Shown in pieces: positions 1 through 8,800 of a stretch of DNA of 64,000 bases. Position 1 is the stretch's first letter; every line of letters starts with the position of its first letter. Source of the DNA: an uncultured Bacteroidales bacterium (GTDB lineage Bacteria > Bacteroidota > Bacteroidia > Bacteroidales > Bacteroidaceae); contig CACWIN010000005.1 in assembly GCA_902760965.1 (NCBI GenBank), positions 1 through 64,000 on the forward strand, read 5' to 3'. Below the pieces are notes generated by a model. The model worked only from the letters and a program-made list of their open reading frames with translations. It did no database searches and was not told the origin of the DNA. A program made the translations under genes and the position numbers.

Positions 1-1020
1 GAACTCCTTCTCCAGACCCAGGAAATCCTGCAGGTAGAACACCTCGTTAAGGGCACGTGCACCGTAGAAGTAATGCATCTCACGGTCAGTGGTCTTAAGA
101 GTCTTGGTCATGTGCATGATCTGTGCACGCAGAGGAGCCATACCGGCACCGCCACCAACCCAAATCATCTCCTTCTTGGAGTCAAATATAGGATGGAACT
201 CACCGTAAGGACCTGACATGATTACCTTGTCACCGGGTTTGAGGCTGAAGATATAAGATGAAGCCACGCCTGTGGGAACATCCTGGAAGCCAACCTCCGG
301 TTTGGGTTTGAAAGGAGGAGTAGCGATACGTACCGTCAGCATGATGCGGTCACCCTCAGCTGGATAGTTGGCCATAGAGTAAGCACGGATGGTAGGCTCC
401 TTTACGACCGATTTAAGGCCAAAGAGACCGAACTTCTCCCATGCGGGCAGATACTCGGGACCGATAAGGTCCTTATCAATATCCTTATTGTAATCCATAG
501 AGTATGCAGGAATCTTGATCTGGGCATAGCTTCCGGGCAGGAAGTCCATGTGCTCTCCTGGAGGAAGCTGCACGATGAACTCCTTGATGAAGGTAGCCAC
601 GTTCTTGTTGGAGATAACCTCGCACTCCCACTCCTTGACACCAAGTACACTCTCGGGAACCTTGATAGAGAGGTCACCCTTGACCTTGCACTGGCAACCC
701 AGACGCCAGTTGTCCTTGATCTGCTTGCGAGTGAAATGGCCCTTCTCAGAGTCCAGAATCTCACCGCCGCCCTCAACGACCTGGCATTTGCACTGTCCGC
801 AAGAACCCTTACCACCGCAGGCAGAGGGCAGATAAACGCCGTTCTCGGCCAGGGTGCTCAAAAGGCTTGCGCCTGAATTCACCTCAAGTTCCTTGTCGCC
901 GTTGATTGTTACCTTAACCTTGCCTGAGGCAACCAGGTAGCTTTTGGCCACCAGCAGAATTACCACCAGCAGCAGGATAACGGCCAGAAAAACTATAATG
1001 CTTGATAAATACAGATTCAT
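1..1020 (-). CDS. nqrF: Na+-translocating NADH:quinone reductase subunit F (partial)
   Basis: NADH-oxidising subunit of the Na+-NQR complex. It takes a hydride from NADH onto FAD and passes electrons through a 2Fe-2S cluster to the membrane subunits. The first 340 residues are visible and the C-terminus lies beyond the left edge. The start is the ATG at 1020, followed by a membrane anchor (about residues 5-26), a plant-type ferredoxin domain with C68, C74, C77 and C109 in the expected spacing, then the FAD-binding RAYSMAN-like motif and the start of the NADH domain (GPYGEF, GGGAGMAPLRAQ). It is the last visible gene of the nqrABCDEF run, 12 bp after nqrE. Confidence 0.97.
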   Translation of the reverse strand, partial: MNLYLSSIIVFLAVILLLVVILLVAKSYLVASGKVKVTINGDKELEVNSGASLLSTLAENGVYLPSACGGKGSCGQCKCQVVEGGGEILDSEKGHFTRKQIKDNWRLGCQCKVKGDLSIKVPESVLGVKEWECEVISNKNVATFIKEFIVQLPPGEHMDFLPGSYAQIKIPAYSMDYNKDIDKDLIGPEYLPAWEKFGLFGLKSVVKEPTIRAYSMANYPAEGDRIMLTVRIATPPFKPKPEVGFQDVPTGVASSYIFSLKPGDKVIMSGPYGEFHPIFDSKKEMIWVGGGAGMAPLRAQIMHMTKTLKTTDREMHYFYGARALNEVFYLQDFLGLEKEF

Positions 1021-1032
1021 AATATTACCTTT

Positions 1033-1641
1033 TTAAATTGCCAGACCTGAGAAACACATGAATGCCATGGCCATCAGACCTACGGTAATGAAAGTTATAC
1101 CAACTCCCTTAAGTGGTTTGGGTACATCACAATACTCCATCTTCTCGCGGATGGCAGCCAGACATACGATAGCCAGGGCCCAACCTATACCGGAACCCAG
1201 TGCGTATGCAATGGAGTCACCGAAAGAGGTGATAGCCTGAGTGTTGTCCGGATCCATACCGATACGCTGCTGCATGAACAGTGACGCACCCATGATGGCG
1301 CAGTTCACAGCGATAAGCGGCAGGAATATACCCAGTGAGTTGTAGAGTGACGGTGAGAATTTCTCAACCACCATCTCAACCAACTGAACTATACCGGCTA
1401 TAACAGCGATGAAAAGTATGAAGCTCAGGAATTCCAAGCCCATAGGCTCAAGGACCTTGGTCTGAAGCAGATAGTTTACAGGGAGTGTAATGAGCTCCAC
1501 AAAGATGACAGCCACACCAAGTCCCAAAGCTGTCTTCACGTTCTTGCTGACGGCCAGGAATGAGCACATACCCAGGAAGAACGCAAATATCATGTTGTCG
1601 ACGAATATCGACCTTACGAATAAACTGAAGAAATGTTCCAT
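1033..1641 (-). CDS. nqrE: Na+-NQR subunit E
   Basis: Integral membrane subunit of Na+-NQR, 202 residues with about six hydrophobic helices. NqrD and NqrE are homologous and form an inverted pair in the membrane that carries the intramembrane iron-sulfur centre described for this complex. The N-terminal [17 protein letters not shown] and the [10 protein letters not shown] segment are typical of the family. It lies 19 bp downstream of nqrD and 12 bp upstream of nqrF, so it is co-transcribed. The length is normal and nothing is unusual. Confidence 0.97.
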   Translation of the reverse strand: MEHFFSLFVRSIFVDNMIFAFFLGMCSFLAVSKNVKTALGLGVAVIFVELITLPVNYLLQTKVLEPMGLEFLSFILFIAVIAGIVQLVEMVVEKFSPSLYNSLGIFLPLIAVNCAIMGASLFMQQRIGMDPDNTQAITSFGDSIAYALGSGIGWALAIVCLAAIREKMEYCDVPKPLKGVGITFITVGLMAMAFMCFSGLAI

Positions 1642-1660
1642 AGTTCTTTACGCTTTGAGA

Positions 1661-2281
1661 TTAGTTTTCCTGTAAATCCTTGTTCTTGGCGCGATGGTAC
1701 CAGATGATGCAGCCGGCCAGGATAAGAGCCATAGGCGGCATGATCATAAGACCGTTGTTCAGGTAACCGGCCTCATAGCAGGCCTGCGGAATAACCTGGA
1801 AACCGAACAATGTTCCGCTACCAAAAAGTTCACGTACAAAAGCAACCACTACCAGGATGGCAGCATAACCCAGACCGTTACCTATACCGTCTAAGAATGA
1901 AGCCCAGGGACCGTTCTGCATGGCAAATGCCTCAAGACGGCCCATAAGAATACAGTTGGTAATGATAAGTCCGATATAAACGGACAGCTGAACGCTCACG
2001 TCGTAAGCAAAAGCCTTAAGTATCTCGCTCACTACAGTAACCAGAGCGGCCACAACCACCAACTGGATAATGATACGGATACGGTTAGGGATTGTATTGC
2101 GCAGGAGTGAGATAATAACGTTTGACATAGCCACGATGATGGTAACTGAAAGGCCCATCACGATAGCAGGTTTGAGCTGAGCCGTTACGGCCAGAGCCGA
2201 ACAGATACCCAGAATCTGAACCAATACAGGGTTGTTGACCCACAACGGCTGTTTGAAAGCCTCATTATTCTTGTTTGCCAT
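1661..2281 (-). CDS. nqrD: Na+-NQR subunit D
   Basis: Integral membrane subunit of Na+-NQR, 206 residues and about six membrane helices, paralogous to NqrE. The N-terminal PLWVNNPVLVQILGICSALAVT and the central TNCILMGRLEAFAM segment are family hallmarks. The equivalent cysteine in NqrE/NqrD (ICSALAV, NCILMGR) is where the membrane Fe-S centre is held in studied complexes. It sits 7 bp after nqrC in the nqrABCDEF operon. Confidence 0.97.
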   Translation of the reverse strand: MANKNNEAFKQPLWVNNPVLVQILGICSALAVTAQLKPAIVMGLSVTIIVAMSNVIISLLRNTIPNRIRIIIQLVVVAALVTVVSEILKAFAYDVSVQLSVYIGLIITNCILMGRLEAFAMQNGPWASFLDGIGNGLGYAAILVVVAFVRELFGSGTLFGFQVIPQACYEAGYLNNGLMIMPPMALILAGCIIWYHRAKNKDLQEN

Positions 2282-2288
2282 AATCCTA

Positions 2289-3137
2289 TCAATAGTTAGA
2301 TCCTACATTGGCAGCGGTCAGGAACGGAACGTAGGCTGACAGCACCTTATTAATCATAGCATTCACACCGGTCGATGTTATTGTAGCACCGGTCACACCG
2401 TCAATCTCATACTTGGAGCTCTGGTCTGCCTTGCCGAACTTGACAACCTTGAGAGCCACATTGCCGCCATTGACAACGTTCTTGCCCGGGAAACGGTTCT
2501 GGAACTTGAGTCCGGCAATCTCACCGCCCAGGCCAGGAGTCTCGGATGAGTGTGAGAAATATACGCCATAGACTGTGTTGCGGTCCTCATTAAGGGCAAT
2601 GTAACCCCAGATAGTTCCCCACAGACCAAGTCCGTTCATAGGAATGACATATTTCTTCTGACCGTCAATCTCAGCCACAAAAACATGCAGGTTACCCTTG
2701 TCAAACTCTGACTTGTAACTGGTGTTGAAATCACCCTTGTAATCCTGGAGTGAACCGTTGGCCTGCATCAGGGCATCGGCCTTGATGACCTTAGAGTATG
2801 TTGAAGCCACATCGGCCTGGTCCCTTAAGTTCAGGGCAGAGAGTATCTGCTGCTTGGTATCGTTAATCACATTGGCAGTCTGACGATCCTTGAGTGTCTG
2901 TGATACAAACACCAGGAGGAATGCCACTATGATAACCATTACGGCAGCATAGACGATAGTATATACGTTACTGTTGGTGTTGAGTCCCTTCTTGGCAGGA
3001 GCGGCAGCCTCTGCGCCGGCCTCAACAATCTCCTCGAACTCACTCTGAGGTGCCTGACACATGGGGCACTTCTCCGGAGCCTTGTCTCCTTCGTGGACAT
3101 AGCCACAAACCTTGCATTTGAATTTTTTCGTAGCCAT
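2289..3137 (-). CDS. nqrC: Na+-NQR subunit C with N-terminal rubredoxin-like domain
   Basis: FMN-carrying subunit of Na+-NQR. The normal part begins near residue 52 (NTNSNVYTIVYA), has one membrane helix (about 58-80) and a periplasmic FMN domain with the flavinylation motif DGVTGAT ending at T252, where FMN is attached by ApbE. The odd part is residues 1-37. They contain C8-x2-C11-GYVHEG...APEKC24-x2-C27, the metal-binding pattern of the rubredoxin domain of rubrerythrins, followed by an Ala/Glu-rich linker. The start is the ATG at 3137 with AAGGA just upstream. Where short NqrC proteins start with Met, this one has a CTC Leu codon, so the short form cannot start there. At 282 residues it is about 50 longer than usual. 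The gene sits 5 bp after nqrB. Confidence 0.95.
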   Translation of the reverse strand: MATKKFKCKVCGYVHEGDKAPEKCPMCQAPQSEFEEIVEAGAEAAAPAKKGLNTNSNVYTIVYAAVMVIIVAFLLVFVSQTLKDRQTANVINDTKQQILSALNLRDQADVASTYSKVIKADALMQANGSLQDYKGDFNTSYKSEFDKGNLHVFVAEIDGQKKYVIPMNGLGLWGTIWGYIALNEDRNTVYGVYFSHSSETPGLGGEIAGLKFQNRFPGKNVVNGGNVALKVVKFGKADQSSKYEIDGVTGATITSTGVNAMINKVLSAYVPFLTAANVGSNY

Positions 3138-3142
3138 AATCC

Positions 3143-4309
3143 TTATTTGTTAATCATTCTTTTTGCACGTTTGTTCACGTTACGCTGTACAACGCAGTAG
3201 TCAATAAGCGGAGCGAAGCAGTTCATGAGCAGGATGGCCAGCATCATACCCTCGGGGTAACCGGGATTCATGACGCGGATTGTGATAGCCATCATACCTA
3301 TGAGCAGACCGTATATCCACTTACCTACCTCTGTACGGGCCGATGTAACCGGATCAGTTGCCATGAATACGGCACCGAAGCAGAAACCGCCTAAGCAGAT
3401 ATGCTCGTACCAGGGCATCTGAGCCATTGCGTTGTCGGGACCCCACTGGTTGTAAACCATAGCCATCAGGATACCGCCTACGAACACTGAAAGCATTGTC
3501 TTCCAGCTGGCGATTCCGGTGTAGAGAAGCAGCAGAGCACCAAGAGCGATGGCAATCACGCTGGTCTCACCTACAGAGCCGGGAATCAGACCCCAAACCA
3601 TATCCATTGAGAATGCGGGAGCAGCAGCGGTTGTAGCGGCTGTACCAAGAGCGGTAGCGGCTGTCATACCATCAATATCGGCACCAAGGCCGCAGATGGC
3701 GTGGTCAACCACCCAAACGGTCTCACCGGTGATGACCGATGGATATGCAAAGAATATGAATGCGCGGGTAATAAGGGCAACGTTCAGGAAGTTCATTCCT
3801 GTGCCGCCGAATATCTCCTTGGCAAATATTACAGAGAATGCCACTGCAATGGCAAGAATCCAAAGCGGAGTTGTGGCGGGAACAATCAGAGGGATGATGA
3901 AACCTGATACCAGGAATCCCTCCTGAATCTCCTCGTGTTTCCACTGAGCCACTATGAACTCTATTGTAAGACCTACTACGTAAGAGACGATCAGTCTGGG
4001 CAGAACGGCCAGGAAACCGAACCAGAACTTGCTCCAGAATGTAGCCTGTCCAAGCATACCGGCCAGAGCAAAATGCTGATAGCCTACGTTATACATACCG
4101 AACAGCAGAGCCGGGCAGAGAGCTATGACCACCATGATCATCATACGCTTGCTGTCAAACGAGTCGTGAATGTTCACACCGTTCTTAGCGGTAGTGTTCG
4201 GAACATAAAGGAAGGTCTCAAAACCTTCAAAAACCGAACGGAAAGCATGCAGTTTGCCGCCCTCCTCAAATTGCGGTTTAATCTTGTCTATGCAATTTCT
4301 TAAACTCAT
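3143..4309 (-). CDS. nqrB: Na+-NQR subunit B
   Basis: Large membrane subunit of Na+-NQR. It carries covalent FMN and riboflavin and forms much of the Na+ and quinone path. I chose the ATG at 4309 (388 residues, MSLRNCIDK) because GGAG lies a few bases upstream and this start follows the nqrA stop at 4323. The frame is open further, to 4339, but that would overlap nqrA. About ten hydrophobic helices are visible. The flavinylation motif DGMTAAT ends near T219 in this numbering. The GGTGMNFLNVALITRAF segment is also typical. Confidence 0.96.
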   Translation of the reverse strand: MSLRNCIDKIKPQFEEGGKLHAFRSVFEGFETFLYVPNTTAKNGVNIHDSFDSKRMMIMVVIALCPALLFGMYNVGYQHFALAGMLGQATFWSKFWFGFLAVLPRLIVSYVVGLTIEFIVAQWKHEEIQEGFLVSGFIIPLIVPATTPLWILAIAVAFSVIFAKEIFGGTGMNFLNVALITRAFIFFAYPSVITGETVWVVDHAICGLGADIDGMTAATALGTAATTAAAPAFSMDMVWGLIPGSVGETSVIAIALGALLLLYTGIASWKTMLSVFVGGILMAMVYNQWGPDNAMAQMPWYEHICLGGFCFGAVFMATDPVTSARTEVGKWIYGLLIGMMAITIRVMNPGYPEGMMLAILLMNCFAPLIDYCVVQRNVNKRAKRMINK

Positions 4310-4322
4310 AACTCCACAGGGT

Positions 4323-5672
4323 TTAGGCCATTTCGGCACGAAGGTTATTCAAGCCCTCGCGTACAATACGCTGAAGCTCAAGTTTAGACGAATCTACAAA
4401 CTCACACAGTGCAAAATCCTCGGGGGCAACCTCATAGATACCGTAAGCCTCCATCTTGTCAATGTTGCCGGTAATGATTGCCTTGATAAGGAACTCGGGA
4501 TAGATATCCATGGGGAACACCTTATCATACTCATTTGACATGATCATGTGGCGCTCACCACCCTTGATGCGGGCATCAATGCTATAGCGCTTTTTGCATG
4601 ACAGCCATGAGAAGAATGTGCGGCTCACGCTGTACTGCTTGAAACGGGGAGCAATCCAACCCATGAACTCGTTTACGTCATCACCCTCAGGAATAACGGT
4701 AACCATGTTGCTGAATGCGCCCAGATAATCATCCTTGCTGCACTTTACACCGGTCAGGACGTTACCGTTTATGATACGGATATGCTCAGTCTTGTTAAGA
4801 CGGCCATCAACGATCGATGATATCTTGGCACCTGCAATTACCTTGAGGTACTGAGGATTGACTATCTCCTCACCTGCTACGGCAATTACGCGGGTCATAT
4901 CCACAACACCCTTGTTGAACAGGCGTCCAATGAATATTACTGCCTCGGGATCGATGGTCCATACAACCTCACCCTTGTTCACGGGCTTGATGTGGTTGAT
5001 CTGTACACCTACGTTGCCTGCGGGATGTGCGCCCTTGAAAGCGTACAGGTCAACGTTCTTGGCATCGGTAAGAGTCTCTGCCTTTTGGTCTGCGCTGATG
5101 CTCAGGGTTGTGGGAGCTATCTTGGCGATAGCGCTCAGGCCTGTGCGGAAATCCAGCTCATTGCCCTGGAGTACAAACTCAAAATCAGGAGCAAGGGGTT
5201 TGGAATCAAAAGCTGACACAAATATGCCACGGGGAGCATCTGCAGGATTGGCAATCACGTCATAAGGACGCTGGCGGAAGAACGAAAAAAGACCTGACTC
5301 CAAAAGAGTGGCCTTTACCTCCTCGCCCGAGAGCGACTGAACGCTCTTGGTACCAAACTCGACATACTTCTGTTTTGCATCGGGCTTGACCACAATGCTC
5401 ATGACCTTACGGCGGGCACCACGGTTCACTGCAACAACCTCACCGCTCACGGGCGAAACGAATTTCACCTCAGGGTGGTTCTTGTCAATGAACAGAGCCT
5501 CACCGGCCTTGACGGTCTGCTGTTCCTTGACGACCGGCTTGGGAGTAACTCCGGTAAAGTCATCGGGGCATAACGCGTATGTCTCCGCAAGACCAACCTC
5601 GGTCAACTCCTTGACGGGAGCGCCCAGCAACTTGATGTCCAGACCTTTTCGTAAACGAATGATTTCTGCCAT
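4323..5672 (-). CDS. nqrA: Na+-NQR subunit A
   Basis: Peripheral cytoplasmic subunit of Na+-NQR, 449 residues, first gene of the operon. It has the N-terminal RLRKGLDIKLLGAP motif, a barrel-sandwich segment around FVSPVSGEVVAVNRGARRKV, and the central GAHPAGNVGVQINHI motif. It ends 14 bp before the nqrB start. Na+-NQR couples NADH oxidation to Na+ export; in anaerobic Bacteroidales it usually feeds menaquinone-linked fumarate reduction. A Bacteroidetes -7 box lies about 50 bp upstream in the divergent gap with tamB. Confidence 0.97.
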   Translation of the reverse strand: MAEIIRLRKGLDIKLLGAPVKELTEVGLAETYALCPDDFTGVTPKPVVKEQQTVKAGEALFIDKNHPEVKFVSPVSGEVVAVNRGARRKVMSIVVKPDAKQKYVEFGTKSVQSLSGEEVKATLLESGLFSFFRQRPYDVIANPADAPRGIFVSAFDSKPLAPDFEFVLQGNELDFRTGLSAIAKIAPTTLSISADQKAETLTDAKNVDLYAFKGAHPAGNVGVQINHIKPVNKGEVVWTIDPEAVIFIGRLFNKGVVDMTRVIAVAGEEIVNPQYLKVIAGAKISSIVDGRLNKTEHIRIINGNVLTGVKCSKDDYLGAFSNMVTVIPEGDDVNEFMGWIAPRFKQYSVSRTFFSWLSCKKRYSIDARIKGGERHMIMSNEYDKVFPMDIYPEFLIKAIITGNIDKMEAYGIYEVAPEDFALCEFVDSSKLELQRIVREGLNNLRAEMA

Positions 5673-5721
5673 TTTGTTGTTAGTTGTATATTATATTTAA
5701 TAATAATCCGAAATTCGGGCG

Positions 5722-5729
5722 CAAAATTA
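5722..5729 (-). promoter_or_regulatory. -7 box of the nqr operon
   Basis: On the minus strand this reads TAATTTTG, an exact match to the Bacteroidetes -7 consensus TAnnTTTG. It lies 49 bp upstream of nqrA. No convincing -33 TTTG at 19-21 bp spacing is visible. Confidence 0.55.
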
Positions 5730-5802
5730 CTAAAAACGGACGTAATAACGGTGCCCAATTCAGTTTTTTTATAATAGATTTTTTTTTATAGATTATGTTA
5801 TC

Positions 5803-5810
5803 TATTTTTG
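5803..5810 (+). promoter_or_regulatory. -7 box of tamB, abutting the start codon
   Basis: Reads TATTTTTG, matching TAnnTTTG, and ends only 6 bp before the ATG at 5817. Transcription normally starts a few bases after this box, so the mRNA would have almost no leader. No -33 element is visible in the T-rich sequence upstream. Confidence 0.5.
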
Positions 5811-5816
5811 CAAGTC

Positions 5817-8800
5817 ATGAGGTTTGGAAAGATACTACATATAACCTTTGCAGTGCTGCTGGCAGTCTTTATGGCGGGCCATCTTTTGATGAACAACAAA
5901 AAGTTTCAACACAAGACGGCTCAGAAAATCGTAAAGGTTGTAAAATCAACACTTGATGCCGATGTAACAGCCGGCAGCGCAGAGTTCGTGTATCCGTTTG
6001 GCATAGCCATTGATAACCTTACCGTATACGATCTCAAAAAGGACACCCTGGTACATGTCGGATCGGCTGTAATCAGGCTCAGACCGTTGCAGCTTATTTG
6101 GAATAAAGTCAACATTACAAGCATCAGGCTTTTAAGTCCTTCGGTACACTTGTGGAGGGACAACCCACAAGCTGATCCCAATTACTCCTTCCTCATATCC
6201 GGTTCAGGCAACGGCGGAGGTACAAGCAAACTTCTCAAGGCCAACTCCATCCTGATCAGGAACGGTTCCATAAGATATGATGTGAATGACGCCCCGCAGA
6301 CCGATACCGTATTCAACCGGAACCACATTGCAATTAACAGCCTTAACGCCAATCTGTCGCTTAAGGCCATGTCACAGGATTCTCTCGCGTTCATAATAAG
6401 AAAGCTCTCCCTATCTGAGCATTCAGATTTCAGGATGACCAGTGCAAAAGGTGCCCTGACTGTAGGAAAAGCATTTGCACACCTTACAAAATTACAGTTC
6501 ACAACACCTAACAGTGACTTTAACATAACCGAACTGTTTGCACAAGCCGGACTTGTTGAACGCCCCAACGGCCTGCCCGATATGGATGCCCATTTCAGTG
6601 CATCGGTTACAGGCAGTGATTTCAAATGGTTCTTCCCTCAACTGACATGCATGAATGACCGCATTGACATGTCCCTGGATTGCAGCGGATATGACAATTC
6701 ATTGTCAATAGGTTCGCTGGGACTTCAGGTTCAGGGTGGGATATTCAACATGAACGGCAGCGGAAACATTCTGACCGGACAGGAAAAACTGATTAAAGGA
6801 TGCAGAGACATAAACATCCACGGTAATTTCAGCGAGGAACTGGCCAGCTGGCTGTCAGACCAGTTATGCGGATTCAACTATACCCTGCCCCAGCAATTGT
6901 ACGGACTTGGCAACGGTTCGTTCAATATAGGTTTTGAGACCCAGAACGGAAAGATATTCTCCGATGTAAATCTTTCATGTCAGGCTGGAACCATTATCGG
7001 ATCTGTCAAGACAGTTGACGGTTCATATCTGGCAACACTGCAAGGCAATGAGCTTATGCTCAACACAATAACAGGGAACAATGACTTGGGCATGACAGAC
7101 TTCACCGCCAATGCCACCATAACCGGTCAACAAAACAAGTATTCAGGAGTGTTCAGCGGCAACGTCAACTCAATTGCCTACAAGCAGTACACATATAATG
7201 ACATTGCAATCAACGGCTCCTTTACCCCTGATCAGGTAATTTCCCAACTTGATTTCTCGGACAGGAACGGAACTGTTGACCTTGATGCCGCGCTCAACTT
7301 AGGAGGCAACCGTTCATACAGTCTCAGATTATTATCCGACAGTCTGAATCTTAGTGCATACAACCTTACTGAACGTGACAGCATGATTGTTTCGGCCAGG
7401 TTAACGGCACGGATCAACGGCAATGACATTGACCAGATGAACGGTAAGGTGTCACTTGACAGTCTGTCTTATTCCGATTCGCAAGGCAGTTGGGATCTGG
7501 ACAATCTGACCTTAAGCATGGGAGAACTGAATGAGACCACCAGAACGGTTTCACTGTTCGGTGATTTCATAAACCTTTCGGTTGTGGGTGACTACAGCAT
7601 TTCCTCGTTGCCATATACCCTGTCCAGGGCATGCGGCGATGTACTCCCCACCATAGGAAAGATGCTGGCATCCAATTTTGCCGGCAACATTAAAAACCGT
7701 CAGAACAAATTCGTGATTGACGCAGGCATTGACAATACTGATTTTGCCAAGCCGCTGCTTCACTTCCCGCTTGAGCTAAAGGATCCGGCCAGACTCACAT
7801 TATCGTTCAACGATGCAGACAGTATCTATTCGGGCAGCTTGAGCGTACCTTCAATAAATGTTTCAGGTGAAAGCCTTTCACAGGTACTGTTAAAGATCAA
7901 TTCCGACAAAGGCACATGCAATTCTGAGCTTACCGGACAATATGGTGAAAGCGACAAGGTTGACGTCAAGGCATCAATCCTTGCGTTTGAGGATATTATC
8001 CGTGGCAAATACACATGGAGCAACACCAACGGCGATATTCGCGGTTCGGCCAAGACTCTTTCCCAGTTCTTTGCATATGACAAAAAGAACGGTCTTAAAT
8101 CCATGCTGCTCATTGATTCAACCAGAGTATACGTAAAGAACACAGAGTGGAAGGTGTCAATCACGGACATCCGTACCGATATGGGCAAAATTACCGTCAA
8201 CGGCATGAATATCAGCAACATTGACCAGATGTTCGGCGCCGACGGAACCATTTCGGCCGATTCCAGTGACGTGCTGAATGTATACCTTCAGAACATTGAT
8301 CTGGACCGCACCTTGTCCAAGTTCCATGCTAACAGCATCATGCTCCAGGGAAACGCATCGGGCAACATATCTCTGGCAGGACTTACCGGTCATCCTGCGT
8401 TATACGGATCATTCTCAATTGACAACTTTAGTTTCATGGACTCCTATCACGGATATCTTGTTGCCGATTGCCATTGGGACCAGGATAATGAGAAAATAGT
8501 CCTGAGCGCACAAATGACGGATCCAGGCATAGAGAACACCATTATTTCGGGGTTCTATACACCTCAAACAAAAAACCTGGACGTCACAATCGATGCCGGA
8601 CATACAGACCTTCATTTCCTGAATCATTGGACCGACGGTGTATTCAAGGATCTGTCAGGGCGTGCTTTGGGCCAGCTCAGACTGTTCGGCACTCTTCCGG
8701 ACCTGGATCTTGAAGGCGAAGCGATTCTTGAAAACGGAATATTTGTCCAGGAAGCCGTCAACACCTCTTTTTATGTAAAGAATGACACTCTTTGGTTTGA

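Noticed and set aside
4310..4339. Ten-residue longer NqrB
   Set aside because: It overlaps the nqrA stop and has a weaker ribosome-binding context than the ATG at 4309 with GGAG upstream.
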